Shown here: piece by piece, positions 19,629 to 31,531 of the stretch | Numbering within the stretch: the first letter of the stretch is position 1 | How the letters are laid out: each line of letters begins with the position of its first letter | DNA from: Pelistega ratti | GTDB lineage: Bacteria > Pseudomonadota > Gammaproteobacteria > Burkholderiales > Burkholderiaceae_B | Assembly (NCBI RefSeq): GCF_009833965.1 | Contig: NZ_CP047165.1 | Coordinates: 1,922,001 to 1,986,000, forward strand | Direction of reading: 5' to 3' | DNA: 64,000 nt | Notes under the pieces: generated by a model | Databases searched by the model: none | What the model was told of the DNA's origin: nothing | The model's input: the letters and a program-made list of their open reading frames with translations, nothing else | Program-made: the position numbers and the translations under genes

Positions 19629-21170
19629 ATGCAACTCAATCCGTCAGAAATCAGCGAATTACTCAAAAGCCGTATTGAAGGCTTGGGTGCTTCAGCCGAT
19701 ATTCGTACACAGGGGACTGTCGTTTCAGTAACCGACGGTATTACTCGTATCCACGGTTTATCCGATGTGATGCAAGGTGAAATGTTAGAATTTCCTAACA
19801 ATGTATTTGGTCTTGCGCTTAACTTAGAGCGTGATTCCGTAGGTGCGGTAATTTTAGGTGACTATACTGGTGTGTCAGAAGGCGATGCTGTTAAAACAAC
19901 AGGTCGTATTCTTGAAGTACCTGTTGGTCCAGAATTACTAGGTCGTGTGGTTAATACACTCGGTCAGCCTATTGATGGTAAAGGTCCTATCAACGCAAAA
20001 GAAACAGATATTATTGAAAAAGTAGCGCCAGGTGTTATTGCGCGTAAATCTGTGGATCAACCATTACAAACAGGTGTTAAATCAATTGACTCAATGGTAC
20101 CCATTGGTCGTGGTCAGCGTGAGTTAATCATTGGAGACCGCCAAACAGGTAAAACGGCTGTTGCTATTGACGCTATTATTAACCAAAAAGGTACTGGCGT
20201 TAAGTGTGTATATGTAGCGATTGGTCAAAAAGCCTCTACCATTAATAATATTGTTCGTAAATTAGAAGAGCATGGTGCATTAGAGTACACTATTGTTGTG
20301 GCTGCTGCTGCTTCTGATTCTGCTGCGATGCAATATTTAGCCCCTTATGCGGGTTGTACAATGGGTGAGTATTTCCGTGATCGTGGTGAAGACGCATTGA
20401 TTGTTTATGATGATCTGACCAAACAAGCATGGGCATATCGTCAAGTATCACTTCTATTACGTCGTCCTCCTGGTCGTGAAGCATACCCTGGTGATGTATT
20501 CTACTTACACTCTCGTCTATTAGAGCGTGCGGCTCGTGTAAATGCTGAGTATGTAGAAAAATTCACAAAAGGTGCTGTAACTGGTAAGACAGGTTCATTA
20601 ACGGCATTACCTATTATTGAGACACAAGCAGGTGACGTATCTGCATTCGTACCTACTAACGTGATTTCTATTACTGACGGTCAAATCTTCCTTGAAACAG
20701 ACTTGTTTAATGCAGGTGTACGTCCAGCGATTAATGCGGGTATTTCTGTTTCTCGTGTGGGTGGTGCAGCACAAACTAAGGTAGTTAAGAAATTATCGGG
20801 TGGTATCCGTACTGACTTAGCTCAATATCGTGAGTTAGCTGCATTTGCTCAGTTCGCATCTGATCTAGATGAAGCAACCCGTCGTCAATTAGAGCGTGGT
20901 AAACGCGTTGTTGAATTGCTTAAACAACCTCAATACGAGCCTCAAAAGGTATGGGAATTAGCTGTTGTACTATATGCAGTGAATAATGGCTACCTAGATG
21001 ATGTTGAAGTAAGTAATATATTAGCTTTCGAGAAAGCCTTCAAAGACGATATTAAGCATAATCACGCTGATTTAGCTGATCGCATTGAGAGCACAAAAGA
21101 GCTATCTAAAGATGATGAAGCTAAACTAAAAGAAATTTTAGTAAACTTCAAAAAAACGAGCTCTTTCTAA
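19629..21170 (+). CDS. atpA: ATP synthase F1 subunit alpha
   Basis: A 513-residue non-catalytic nucleotide-binding subunit. The Walker A motif is GDRQTGKTA (about residues 170-178). [26 protein letters not shown] and the C-terminal helical domain are all present. The protein is full length. An AGGAG ribosome site lies before the ATG. Confidence 0.98.
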   Translation: MQLNPSEISELLKSRIEGLGASADIRTQGTVVSVTDGITRIHGLSDVMQGEMLEFPNNVFGLALNLERDSVGAVILGDYTGVSEGDAVKTTGRILEVPVGPELLGRVVNTLGQPIDGKGPINAKETDIIEKVAPGVIARKSVDQPLQTGVKSIDSMVPIGRGQRELIIGDRQTGKTAVAIDAIINQKGTGVKCVYVAIGQKASTINNIVRKLEEHGALEYTIVVAAAASDSAAMQYLAPYAGCTMGEYFRDRGEDALIVYDDLTKQAWAYRQVSLLLRRPPGREAYPGDVFYLHSRLLERAARVNAEYVEKFTKGAVTGKTGSLTALPIIETQAGDVSAFVPTNVISITDGQIFLETDLFNAGVRPAINAGISVSRVGGAAQTKVVKKLSGGIRTDLAQYRELAAFAQFASDLDEATRRQLERGKRVVELLKQPQYEPQKVWELAVVLYAVNNGYLDDVEVSNILAFEKAFKDDIKHNHADLADRIESTKELSKDDEAKLKEILVNFKKTSSF

Positions 21171-21183
21171 GACTCAAGGTGGA

Positions 21184-21214
21184 GCATGTCTAAAATAGAT
21201 TTAGGCATGCTTTT
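21184..21214 (+). promoter_or_regulatory. terminator-like stem-loop between atpA and atpG
   Basis: An 11-bp stem (GCATGTCTAAA ... TTTAGGCATGC with one G-U pair) and a 5-base loop, followed by TTTTG, lies 14 bases after the atpA stop. It resembles an intrinsic terminator with a short T tract inside the operon. It could attenuate transcription so that atpA, which is needed in three copies, is made in excess over single-copy atpG, although atpD lies further downstream. Confidence 0.5.
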
Positions 21215-21239
21215 GTAAGCAATATCCTAGGAAAGCAAC

Positions 21240-22145
21240 ATGGCTGGAATTAAGGAAATCCGTACTAAGATCAAAAGTGTACAAAATACACGTAAGATCA
21301 CCAAAGCAATGGAGATGGTCGCTGCTTCTAAAATGCGTAAAGCGCAAGATAGAATGCGTGCTGGTCGTCCATATACGAAAAAAGTACGTGAAATTGCCAT
21401 GCACATGATGCAAACCAACCCTGATTATTCTCATCCTTTTTTAGAAGAGCGTAAAGAAATCAAGAGTGTTGGTGTTGTGCTGGTAACAACAGATAAAGGT
21501 TTATGCGGTGGTTTAAATACCAATATCACGCGTTTAGTATTAAACCGTCTTAAAGAATTTGAATCACAAGGCATTAATGTTCAAGCAACCGCTTTTGGTA
21601 ACAAAGGTTTAGGCTTCTTAACTCGTTTAGGGGTTCACTTGGTTTCTCAACAAGTTAATCTTGGCGATAAACCAAATTTAGAGGCATTAATTGGTGCGCT
21701 TAAAGTGCAACTTGATGACTATATCAATGGTAAGATTGATGCACTTTATATTGCCACAAGTGCTTTTGTTAATACAATGCGTCAGGTGCCTACATTTGTA
21801 CGTATCCTACCATTACCTGATGGGTTGGCTGATCCATTTGCAACAGAAGAGACACTTCTTAAAAACGATCAAGAAAAGTCTAACTATACTTGGGACTATA
21901 TTTTTGAGCCTAGTGCTAAAGAAGTTATTGATAATCTTCTACACCGCTATATTGAAGGTGTTGTCTATCAAGCTGTTGCCGAAAATATGGCATCTGAGCA
22001 GTCTGCGCGTATGGTTGCGATGAAGGCAGCATCAGATAATGCGAAAAAAGTTATTGGTGATTTACAATTGGTGTATAACAAAACACGCCAAGCCGCAATT
22101 ACCAAAGAAATTTCAGAAATCGTGGGAGGAGCCGCTGCAGTTTAA
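21240..22145 (+). CDS. atpG: ATP synthase F1 subunit gamma
   Basis: A 301-residue central-stalk subunit with the N-terminal helix [19 protein letters not shown] and the C-terminal helix ending [20 protein letters not shown], both diagnostic. Length is slightly above the E. coli protein. An AGGAAAG ribosome site precedes the ATG. Confidence 0.97.
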   Translation: MAGIKEIRTKIKSVQNTRKITKAMEMVAASKMRKAQDRMRAGRPYTKKVREIAMHMMQTNPDYSHPFLEERKEIKSVGVVLVTTDKGLCGGLNTNITRLVLNRLKEFESQGINVQATAFGNKGLGFLTRLGVHLVSQQVNLGDKPNLEALIGALKVQLDDYINGKIDALYIATSAFVNTMRQVPTFVRILPLPDGLADPFATEETLLKNDQEKSNYTWDYIFEPSAKEVIDNLLHRYIEGVVYQAVAENMASEQSARMVAMKAASDNAKKVIGDLQLVYNKTRQAAITKEISEIVGGAAAV

Positions 22146-22172
22146 GCGGTTACTTTCAAGCGTTAAAAGTAA

Positions 22173-23582
<1,410 letters not shown>

Positions 23583-23594
23583 TAAGGATTGATT

Positions 23595-24026
23595 ATGTCG
23601 GCTAAAACACTACATATTGACGTGGTAAGTGCAGAAGAATCACTTTATTCTGGCAAAGCCAAAATGGTTGTTCTTCCAAGTGTTTCTGGTGAACTAGGTG
23701 TTTTACCAGGGCATACGCCACTGATTTCTCTTATTCGTCCAGGGCAAGTAAAAATTGTTTGTGAAGATGATTCAGAGGAATATGTGTTTGTTGCAGGTGG
23801 TCTATTAGAGGTTCAGCCTAATGCGGTTACTGTATTATCTGATACAGCAATTCGTGCAGCAGATCTTGATGAAGCGAAAGCAATGGCAGCACGTGAGAGA
23901 GCAGAAGAATCTCGCCGTAATGCTAAGACGAAAGAAGAGATTGCTGTGGTTGAAGCTGAGCTTGCTATGTTGGCAGCACAAGTACATGTTGCTCGACGCT
24001 ACCATCAAAGCAAAAATCGCCACTAA
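23595..24026 (+). CDS. atpC: ATP synthase F1 subunit epsilon
   Basis: A 143-residue subunit with an N-terminal beta-sandwich ([20 protein letters not shown]) and a C-terminal helical hairpin that can inhibit ATP hydrolysis. I start at ATG 23595 with AAGGA seven bases upstream; the alternative TTG six bases earlier is less likely. It is the last gene of the operon. Confidence 0.96.
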   Translation: MSAKTLHIDVVSAEESLYSGKAKMVVLPSVSGELGVLPGHTPLISLIRPGQVKIVCEDDSEEYVFVAGGLLEVQPNAVTVLSDTAIRAADLDEAKAMAARERAEESRRNAKTKEEIAVVEAELAMLAAQVHVARRYHQSKNRH

Positions 24027-24046
24027 ACCGCGATAGCGAAACGCAT

Positions 24047-24080
24047 AAAAACTCCACATCATTATGGTGTGGAGTTTTTT
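24047..24080 (+). terminator. rho-independent terminator of the atp operon
   Basis: AAAACTCCACA pairs with TGTGGAGTTTT around a short loop and is followed by a run of T. A poly-A before the stem makes it usable on the minus strand too, for the leftward rep gene, whose stop lies 227 bases further right. The remaining gap to 24306 shows nothing else. Confidence 0.85.
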
Positions 24081-24306
24081 ATTGGGTAGTTTTTATTGAT
24101 AGCGTTTTAATAAATTCCCTAGAAATGCCTTTGAGAAGATAAATAATATTATGTAGATGATGGTTTTATTATTTTGAGTATTGATTTATCTATAAGCATT
24201 CATATAGCTATTATGGAGTTAGTAAGTAGTTATGACCTATATAAGCTACAGTAAACTTCCTTATTCGTATCCATCTCTTAATGACTATAAAAATACAATT
24301 ACTCTT

Positions 24307-26334
24307 TTATGGTTTTTGAATCATCTGCTTTAGTTGAGCTAAACGCTCTTTTGCACTCATTCCTTTAAAAGGGTCGCTGAGGCGCTGTTGCTTATCTTCT
24401 AGCCCCATTTCTGCAATAAAACGAGAGGGTTCTCGATTAAGTTCTTCTCTATTACGTTTGCGTTTCTTACACCAAGTCAGTGTGAGTTCATATTGTGCTC
24501 GTGTAATCCCTACATACATTAAACGGCGTTCTTCTTGAATACGTTGAATATATAATTCTTCATTATCTTTATTCGGATCTCCATATTCGTCTTCCTTTCC
24601 CATATGGGGGAGAAGCCCTTCTTCTATACCTACCATATGGACATAGGGAAACTCTAAACCTTTAGAGGCATGGAGTGTACTTAGGGTAACCGCGTCTTGC
24701 TCCTGTTCTTGTTCATTACGTTCTAGCATGGTGATTAAAGCAATATGCTGTACTAAATCAATTAATCGCATATCGTCTTCTTCTGCTTTGCGTTTGAGCC
24801 ATTCATTTAAATCTAAAACATTTTGCCAACGATTTTGGGCCGATCTATCATCATGATGTTCATAAAGAAAATCCTCATAGCGAATATATGCCATCAATTC
24901 ATCTAGTAAAACAGTAGGATTTTGTATTTCAACAGCTTGGTGGGCTCGTTTTTGTATATCTTGAATAAAATCAGCAAAAAGGCGAAGGGATTTTAATTGT
25001 CGTTCTTGAATAACTGTATCGACATTTTCATGAAAAATAGCTTCAAATAAGGCACATTGTTTACTGACCGCAAATTCACCTAGGTGCTGTAGAGTCGTTT
25101 GTCCTACACCACGTTTAGGTGTCGTAACGGCACGAATAAAGGCAGGATCATCTTGATGATTAGCAATAAGACGAAGATAAGCAAGAATATCTCGAATTTC
25201 TGCTTTATCAAAAAAACTTTGTCCCCCTGAGATGGTATAGGGAATTCTAAGTTGTCGAAAGGCTTTCTCAATAATTCTTGCTTGGTGATTCCCTCGATAC
25301 AATACGGCAAAGTCTTTCCATTGTGCTTTTTTATTAAAATGAGCGGCAGAAATTCGCATACCAACGGTTTCTGCCTCAGCCTCTTCATTCTCCATACTAA
25401 TAACCTGAATAGGTTCACCCTTACCTAAGGTTGACCAAAGTGTTTTTTTAAAGAGGTTCGGATTATTAGCGATGACTTGATTTGCTGCGTTTAAGACAGT
25501 ATCGACTGAGCGATAGTTTTGTTCAAGTTTAATAATTTTTAAATCAGTATAATCCTGAGTAAGTTTGGCAAGATTTTCGATAGTTGCACCACGCCAAGCA
25601 TAAATAGCCTGGTCATCATCACCGACGGCTGTAAACCGGCGATGCCAAGCCGTGAGTAATTTTACCCATTCGTATTGGCAAATATTGGTATCCTGATATT
25701 CATCAACAAGGAGGTATTTAATACGTTTTTGCCAACGGTCACAGACTTCTTTATTATGGCGCATTAATAGGACAGGTAAACGGATTAAATCATCAAAATC
25801 AACAGACTGATAGGCTTTGAGAGTGGCTTCATAGTTACGGTAAATCCGTTGTGCTTCTTTCTCATCAGGTGTTGCTGGTTGAATATCATCTGGTTCTAAG
25901 AGATTATTTTTCCAGAGAGAAATTTGTTGTTGAATAATACGGATACGAATTTTATCGGTTGTCCCTACCATTTCTTGGATAATCTGTCCTGCATCGGTTG
26001 TATCTAAAATAGAAAAATGTTCTTTTAGTCCAAGGTGTTTTGCTTCTTGTCGTAAAAACCGTACGCCTAAAGCATGAAAAGTACAAACGGTTAATCCTTT
26101 ACTCAACCGTTTATCAACAATTTGGCTAACCCGTTCCACCATTTCTTTTGCTGCCTTATTTGTAAAAGTAAGTGCAACAATAGATCGAGCCTCATAACCA
26201 CATTGATTAATCAAATAGGCAATTTTCTGGGTAATAACACGCGTTTTTCCACTACCTGCACCCGCAAGAACAAGGCAAGGTCCATCTAAATAAATGGCTG
26301 CTTCTTTCTGCGATGGATTTAATTGATTAATCAT
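24307..26334 (-). CDS. rep: Rep/UvrD-type superfamily 1 DNA helicase
   Basis: A 675-residue 3'-5' ATP-dependent helicase. Motif I is AGAGSGKTRV (residues about 25-34), motif II VDEYQDTN, motif III GDDDQAIYAWRGA, motif IV LEQNYRS, motif V VTLSTLHASKGLEF and motif VI YVGITRAQ. The length and the start MINQLNPSQKEA fit Rep better than the longer UvrD, but the two are close, so the symbol is the likelier choice, not certain. Rep removes obstacles ahead of replication forks, and priA (replication restart) is the next gene upstream on the same strand. Confidence 0.88.
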   Translation of the reverse strand: MINQLNPSQKEAAIYLDGPCLVLAGAGSGKTRVITQKIAYLINQCGYEARSIVALTFTNKAAKEMVERVSQIVDKRLSKGLTVCTFHALGVRFLRQEAKHLGLKEHFSILDTTDAGQIIQEMVGTTDKIRIRIIQQQISLWKNNLLEPDDIQPATPDEKEAQRIYRNYEATLKAYQSVDFDDLIRLPVLLMRHNKEVCDRWQKRIKYLLVDEYQDTNICQYEWVKLLTAWHRRFTAVGDDDQAIYAWRGATIENLAKLTQDYTDLKIIKLEQNYRSVDTVLNAANQVIANNPNLFKKTLWSTLGKGEPIQVISMENEEAEAETVGMRISAAHFNKKAQWKDFAVLYRGNHQARIIEKAFRQLRIPYTISGGQSFFDKAEIRDILAYLRLIANHQDDPAFIRAVTTPKRGVGQTTLQHLGEFAVSKQCALFEAIFHENVDTVIQERQLKSLRLFADFIQDIQKRAHQAVEIQNPTVLLDELMAYIRYEDFLYEHHDDRSAQNRWQNVLDLNEWLKRKAEEDDMRLIDLVQHIALITMLERNEQEQEQDAVTLSTLHASKGLEFPYVHMVGIEEGLLPHMGKEDEYGDPNKDNEELYIQRIQEERRLMYVGITRAQYELTLTWCKKRKRNREELNREPSRFIAEMGLEDKQQRLSDPFKGMSAKERLAQLKQMIQKP

Positions 26335-26541
26335 AAGAATGCGTAGGATAAGAAAAGGAATACAGGTTAGATATTATATGATGAAATTTATCTGTCGTAA
26401 TAAAAGTCTTATAAAATACGGTGTGAGTTTAAATGCTAAAAAGTGGAATCTTTACTAAGGATCGTTTGCTAACTTATACTGTTCTTTTGTGTGCTTTAGA
26501 AAATATACTTGATAATTAATATTTTTACGCTGTCATTAGGA

Positions 26542-28641
26542 TTAAATATCTAAAGGATCGACTTCAACAAAGTATTTGACTTTTGGCGTTCTAAAAAATT
26601 GATAAACACGCTGTAACCAAATCTGCATAAAATGGTGTAAGCGAGTACGAGATTCACTCTCAATCAGTAGTTGAGCTCTTTCGATATTGGCGACTCTAAT
26701 AATTTTAAGTGGTATGGGATCATAGAGTTGAATGCCCTCCAGATAATCAGGCATATCTTCTTTTGCCATATGGATAATAGTTTTTAGAAAATCAATAGCA
26801 TCTTCTACTTTTTTTGCTTGTGCTGAGATAAGCACTTGATAAGAAAAGGGGGGAAGTTTAGCGATTTTTCGTTCTTCTAAGGTTGTTGAGGCAAACTCAG
26901 CATAATCATGTTTTAATAAGGATTGATAGAGATTATGCTCAGGAAACTCTGTCTGTAATAATACTTCGGCATCTGGGAGATGGCGACCTGCTCGTCCAGA
27001 TACTTGTATGAGTTGTGCGAATAAGCGTTCTGGTGCACGGAAATCCCCACTAAAAAGCATCATATCCGCGTTTAATATTCCTACAAGACTAAGCCGCTTA
27101 AAGTCATGCCCCTTGGCAATCATTTGTGTTCCTACAATAATATCAACATCGCCTGAATGGGCTTCAGTAAAGAGTTTCTCTGCACTTCCTTTTAAACGTG
27201 TACTATCTGCATCGATACGTTGAATTTTGGCGTGTGGGAATAAGTGTCCAAGCACTTCTTCAATTCGTTGTGTTCCATAACCTAAACCACTTATATCTTG
27301 ATTACCACATTCAGGGCATTTATAAGGAACACGAGTGGTGTAACCACAATGGTGGCATTGTAAGGTTGCAGGTTTTCCTGCAGATTGATGTAAAACGGTA
27401 TGTACAGAGCAACGAATACATTCACTCGTCCATGAACAAGAAGAACAACGTAGGACAGGTGAAAAACCGCGGCGGTTAAGGTAAATCATGGATTGCTCGC
27501 CACGCTGTAACCGCTCATCAATAGCACTTATTAAATCAGGTGATAAGCCTTGATTTAATGGCATTTTCTTGGTATTAATGAGTTTGATATGGGGGAGATG
27601 TGTTACCTTAGCCCGTTGAGTAAGACAGAGTTTTTCATACTTTCCTGTTAAGGTATGTTGCCATGATTCCAGTGATGGAGTTGCTGAACCCAGTACCACA
27701 GGAATCGTTAATTGTTTTGCTCGCCATATAGCTAAGTCGCGTGCAGAATAACGTAAGCCATCTTGTTGTTTATAGGAGGCATCATGTTCTTCATCGACAA
27801 TAATTAAACCAATATTTTCAAGTGGTGCAAAAATAGACATTCTTGTCCCTAAAACAATCTTGGCTTCTTGGCGTTGCATACGTAACCAAGCGAGTAAGCG
27901 ATCTCCATCTGATAAGCCACTGTGCATCGTAACAACGGTATTCTCACCATAAAGAGGGCAAAATCTATCTTTAAGAATCTGCTCAAATTGAGGGGTCAGA
28001 TTAATTTCAGGTACGAGAAAGATAACTGATTTTCCTTCCGCTAATTTCTGTGCAAGGGCTTGTAAATAAACCTCTGTTTTGCCGCTACCTGTAATACCAT
28101 GTAGTAAAAACGTTTTAAAGTGTTGTGTTTGGCTAATGACTTCTACCGCAATACGTTGTTCTGTATTGAGCGTAAGGGAGGTAGAGTGAGCAGAGGGGGT
28201 GATCGTTTGATGTGTGCTAGATTGTTTTTTTTGTTGCTCTTTTTTTTGTTGATTTCGTATTTTTTTATCTAAACGCTCTACAGGACTACTGGCTGTTTTA
28301 CCTGTATAAGCGGTAATTTTGCGTAAAGGAGGAGGTAAAACAGGAAGAATAACTTCTCCGATAGGACGTAAGTAGTATTTGGCAGCAAACTCACATAAAT
28401 CAATCCAAGTATCAGAAAAGGGAGGGAGATCGTCAAGAACTTGAATAATATCTTTTTGTTTATCCAGAGGAATATCGGTTTTATCTAAGATAGCCGTAAC
28501 AACCCCAATAATTTGTTTTTGATGTCCAAAAGGTACGATAACGCGTTGCCCTCTTTGTGGTGAGAGGGTGGGGGGAACATGATAATCAAAAAAAGTTTCC
28601 AGAGGAATATCAAGAGCGACTCGTACCCAGTAATTACGCAT
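26542..28641 (-). CDS. priA: primosomal protein N' (replication restart helicase)
   Basis: A 699-residue DEAH-type helicase that reloads the replisome at stalled forks. The N-terminal 3'-end-binding domain is followed by motif I GITGSGKTEVYLQ (about residues 180-192) and the DEEHD box. Eight zinc-binding cysteines lie in the CSSCSW / CIRC / CHHCGY / CPECGN cluster (about 395-450), with GLGYGTQRIEE after it. A low-complexity Lys/Gln stretch (about 125-150) links the domains. It is immediately downstream of hemE on the same strand, with an 11-base gap. Confidence 0.95.
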   Translation of the reverse strand: MRNYWVRVALDIPLETFFDYHVPPTLSPQRGQRVIVPFGHQKQIIGVVTAILDKTDIPLDKQKDIIQVLDDLPPFSDTWIDLCEFAAKYYLRPIGEVILPVLPPPLRKITAYTGKTASSPVERLDKKIRNQQKKEQQKKQSSTHQTITPSAHSTSLTLNTEQRIAVEVISQTQHFKTFLLHGITGSGKTEVYLQALAQKLAEGKSVIFLVPEINLTPQFEQILKDRFCPLYGENTVVTMHSGLSDGDRLLAWLRMQRQEAKIVLGTRMSIFAPLENIGLIIVDEEHDASYKQQDGLRYSARDLAIWRAKQLTIPVVLGSATPSLESWQHTLTGKYEKLCLTQRAKVTHLPHIKLINTKKMPLNQGLSPDLISAIDERLQRGEQSMIYLNRRGFSPVLRCSSCSWTSECIRCSVHTVLHQSAGKPATLQCHHCGYTTRVPYKCPECGNQDISGLGYGTQRIEEVLGHLFPHAKIQRIDADSTRLKGSAEKLFTEAHSGDVDIIVGTQMIAKGHDFKRLSLVGILNADMMLFSGDFRAPERLFAQLIQVSGRAGRHLPDAEVLLQTEFPEHNLYQSLLKHDYAEFASTTLEERKIAKLPPFSYQVLISAQAKKVEDAIDFLKTIIHMAKEDMPDYLEGIQLYDPIPLKIIRVANIERAQLLIESESRTRLHHFMQIWLQRVYQFFRTPKVKYFVEVDPLDI

Positions 28642-28652
28642 GGATTATCTTC

Positions 28653-29723
28653 TTATTGGTGTTTTGTTTTACTGTACTCATGTACTTCATCAATAAGATA
28701 AGCAACATGATCAGGATTGGTAAATTGAGAAATACCATGTCCTAGATTAAAGACATGACCACCATTACCAACCATACCAAAATCATCAATAACACGGCGG
28801 ACTTCTTGGCGAATAGCTTGTTCAGTACCAAAGAGTGCCATTGGATCAATATTGCCTTGAAGAGCGACTTTATCATTTGTTAATTGGCGAGCTTTTGATA
28901 GGCTCATTGTCCAATCTAAACCGACAGCATCACAACCACTATTCGCAATCTCTTCAATCCAAAGCCCACCACCTTTCGTGAAAACAATAGCAGGAATAGC
29001 TTGTCCATCGTGATGACGAATTAATTGATCTAAAACCATTTTGATATAGTGTAGAGAAAACTCTTGGTATTTTCCATCTGCTAATACACCGCCCCAACTA
29101 TCAAAAATCATAACGGCTTGCGCTCCTGCTTTGATTTGTTCATTGAGGTATAAAGCAGTTGATTGAGCGGCAATAGTTAGAATACGTTTTAAAAGGTCAG
29201 GCTGTGCGTACATCATTGATTTGATAATACGGTATTCTTTAGAGCCTTGACCTTCTACCATATAGCAACTGATTGTCCATGGACTTCCTGCAAATCCAAT
29301 TAAAGGGACTCGACCATCTAGGGATTGGCGGATAAGGTGAACGGCATCAAATACATAACGTAATTTTTCCATATCTGGTACAGCTAATTTGGCTATCTCA
29401 GCTTCTGTACGAAGAGGGTGCGCAAATTGAGGGCCTTCGCCTGCGACAAAATCAAGTCCTAGTCCCATCGCATCAGGAATCATCAGAATATCAGAAAATA
29501 AAATAGCGGCATCAAGTGGATAACGATCAATAGGTTGTAGTGTTACTTCACAGGCAAATTCAGGATTTTTAGCAAGACCTAAAAAAGAGCCTGCTTTTTG
29601 GCGAGTTGCATTGTATTCTGCAAGGTAGCGACCTGCTTGACGCATTAACCAAACAGGGGTGTAATCAACTTTTTGTCGTAATAATGCACGTAAAAAGGTA
29701 TCGTTTTTTAAAGAAGCGAACAT
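28653..29723 (-). CDS. hemE: uroporphyrinogen decarboxylase
   Basis: A 356-residue haem-pathway enzyme converting uroporphyrinogen III to coproporphyrinogen [18 protein letters not shown] near residues 23-37 is the signature with substrate-binding Arg. [32 protein letters not shown] and [16 protein letters not shown] are conserved. Length is typical. A GGAG ribosome site precedes the ATG. Confidence 0.97.
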   Translation of the reverse strand: MFASLKNDTFLRALLRQKVDYTPVWLMRQAGRYLAEYNATRQKAGSFLGLAKNPEFACEVTLQPIDRYPLDAAILFSDILMIPDAMGLGLDFVAGEGPQFAHPLRTEAEIAKLAVPDMEKLRYVFDAVHLIRQSLDGRVPLIGFAGSPWTISCYMVEGQGSKEYRIIKSMMYAQPDLLKRILTIAAQSTALYLNEQIKAGAQAVMIFDSWGGVLADGKYQEFSLHYIKMVLDQLIRHHDGQAIPAIVFTKGGGLWIEEIANSGCDAVGLDWTMSLSKARQLTNDKVALQGNIDPMALFGTEQAIRQEVRRVIDDFGMVGNGGHVFNLGHGISQFTNPDHVAYLIDEVHEYSKTKHQ

Positions 29724-29969
29724 ATCATATTCTCCGAAATTCTGCTTTCAACGATTATATGCGATTTGCTATGTATTTGGTTTATCTTATTTAAGAAAAA
29801 GAGAAGTTTGTTTATAAAATATTGGTGGTATGTCTTTATTACTTTTAAGAAGATAAATAGATAAGATGATGCTATAAAAAGTGCTTTTGTAAGGAAATAC
29901 TTAGCTATATAAGAGGTGGAATAGTTTTTTTATGAGTTTTTAGGGTAAAATCATACCGTTAAAATTTTA

Positions 29970-30686
29970 ATGAATCTCATGTCTGAATTTTCTATTGTTG
30001 CTCAATATATGCCAAGGATATTGAGTGGAGCGGTCTTGACTATTCAACTGGCTGTTCTCTCACTTTTCTTATCAATCCTAATAGGGCTGGTAGGTGCGAC
30101 GATGCGTCTATCAAAAAATGTATTTTTATCAGGTATCGCTACAGTGTATTCAACCATTGTTAGGGGAGTGCCTGATCTTATCTGGATGTTAATGGTTTAC
30201 TATAGCGCTCAGATAGGAATTAATGCTTTGACAGAAAGTATGGGGTTAGGGTCATTTGAAATTAGTCCCTTCTTTGCGGGTGTGTTTACGTTAAGTTTTA
30301 TCTTTGGGGCTTTTTTTACAGAAACTTTCCGAGGGGCAATGTTAGCTGTGCCATATGGACAGATTGAAGCTGGTTATGCGTATGGATTTAGTAAGGTTGC
30401 CGTTTTACGCCGTATTACTTTTCCTTTGATGATGCGGTATGCTTTACCTGGAGTTCGTAATAATTGGTTGGTACTCACTAAGGCAACAGCATTGGTTTCT
30501 ATTATTGGCTTAGATGATATGACAAGAATTGCTCATCAAGCAGGAAGCTCTACACAGCTACCCTTTTTATTTAATATGATATCAGCAGGGTTATTTTTGG
30601 TACTGACCTTTGTGTCTTTACGCGCTTTTAATTGGCTAGAAAAACATTATCAACGTGGTGTTAGACAGGGGGTGAGTGATGAGTGA
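29970..30686 (+). CDS. polar amino-acid ABC transporter permease (HisQ-like)
   Basis: A 238-residue inner-membrane permease of the HisQ/ArtQ type with about five helices. The EAA loop that contacts the ATPase is GQIEAGYAYGFSKVAVLRRI (residues about 130-149). An in-frame ATG at 29979 is an alternative start. Substrate is likely a basic or polar amino acid by family. No ATP-binding or solute-binding gene is next to it; those partners must be encoded elsewhere. It overlaps the second permease gene. Confidence 0.9.
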   Translation: MNLMSEFSIVAQYMPRILSGAVLTIQLAVLSLFLSILIGLVGATMRLSKNVFLSGIATVYSTIVRGVPDLIWMLMVYYSAQIGINALTESMGLGSFEISPFFAGVFTLSFIFGAFFTETFRGAMLAVPYGQIEAGYAYGFSKVAVLRRITFPLMMRYALPGVRNNWLVLTKATALVSIIGLDDMTRIAHQAGSSTQLPFLFNMISAGLFLVLTFVSLRAFNWLEKHYQRGVRQGVSDE

Positions 30687-31392
30687 GAGTCTTGACCTTT
30701 TCTGGATTGCTTTGCAAGATTGTATTGCTGCATTACCTGTTACCTTATTTTTAACAGTGGTATCTGTTTCGATTGGCTTATTATTAGCTATCCCTTGTGC
30801 GGTAATGGTTCAAAAGAAAAATACCATTCGAGCTAAACTAATTAATGGTTTTGTCTATTTCTTTACAGGAACTCCCTTACTGATTCAGTTATATATCTTT
30901 TACTATGGGATTCCTAGTTTGAGTGTTGTGAATGAGCTGATGCACCAACCAGCTTTTAGCTTTTTAAAGGGAAGTTATATTTATGTATTAGCAGCATTGG
31001 CATTGAATACAGCTGCCTACTCAACGGTTATTTTCTCTGGTGCGATTCGTAATACTGATAGGGGAGAAATTGAGGCTGCCTATGCTTATGGTATGTCCCG
31101 TGCTCAAGCAATGCGACGGGTTATTTTACCCTCTAGCTTACGACGTGCTTTACCAGCGTATAGTAATGAGGTGATTATGACGATGCACGCAACAGCATTA
31201 GCTTCTACGGTAACCATTATGGAAATTACCGGTGCTGCTAGTTTTTTTAATAGTACCTATTACGAGCCTTTTATTGCCTATGCGGCAGCGGCGGTATTAT
31301 ATTTTGTATTAAATGGTTTATTGGTATTAGGGTTTAGACAAATCGAGAAACGTTATCTTGTACATCTTAAAAGTCGCCTCGTATCTGCCTAA
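30679..31392 (+). CDS. polar amino-acid ABC transporter permease (HisM-like)
   Basis: A 237-residue partner permease with its EAA loop as GEIEAAYAYGMSRAQAMRRV. I start at ATG 30679, with an AGGGGG ribosome site six bases upstream; a GTG three bases earlier is the alternative. The start overlaps the end of the HisQ-like gene by eight bases, indicating translational coupling and a heterodimeric permease. A strong hairpin follows the gene. Confidence 0.9.
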   Translation: MSESLDLFWIALQDCIAALPVTLFLTVVSVSIGLLLAIPCAVMVQKKNTIRAKLINGFVYFFTGTPLLIQLYIFYYGIPSLSVVNELMHQPAFSFLKGSYIYVLAALALNTAAYSTVIFSGAIRNTDRGEIEAAYAYGMSRAQAMRRVILPSSLRRALPAYSNEVIMTMHATALASTVTIMEITGAASFFNSTYYEPFIAYAAAAVLYFVLNGLLVLGFRQIEKRYLVHLKSRLVSA

Positions 31393-31430
31393 TTACTCAT
31401 TTATGTAGTAGGATATAACCTAATTATTGA

Positions 31431-31470
31431 AGTATGAGAAAATAATATGCTGTTTTCTCATACTTTCTTT
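31431..31470 (+). terminator. rho-independent terminator after the permease pair
   Basis: A perfect 12-bp stem (AGTATGAGAAAA ... TTTTCTCATACT) with a 10-base loop is followed by TTCTTT. It separates the two permease genes from the downstream desuccinylase-family gene and implies that gene has its own promoter, or is reached by read-through. Confidence 0.75.
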
Positions 31471-31531
31471 AAATATAAAATATATTAATAGCATAATAGC
31501 ATAATAGAATAAGACAGAATAAGGACTATCC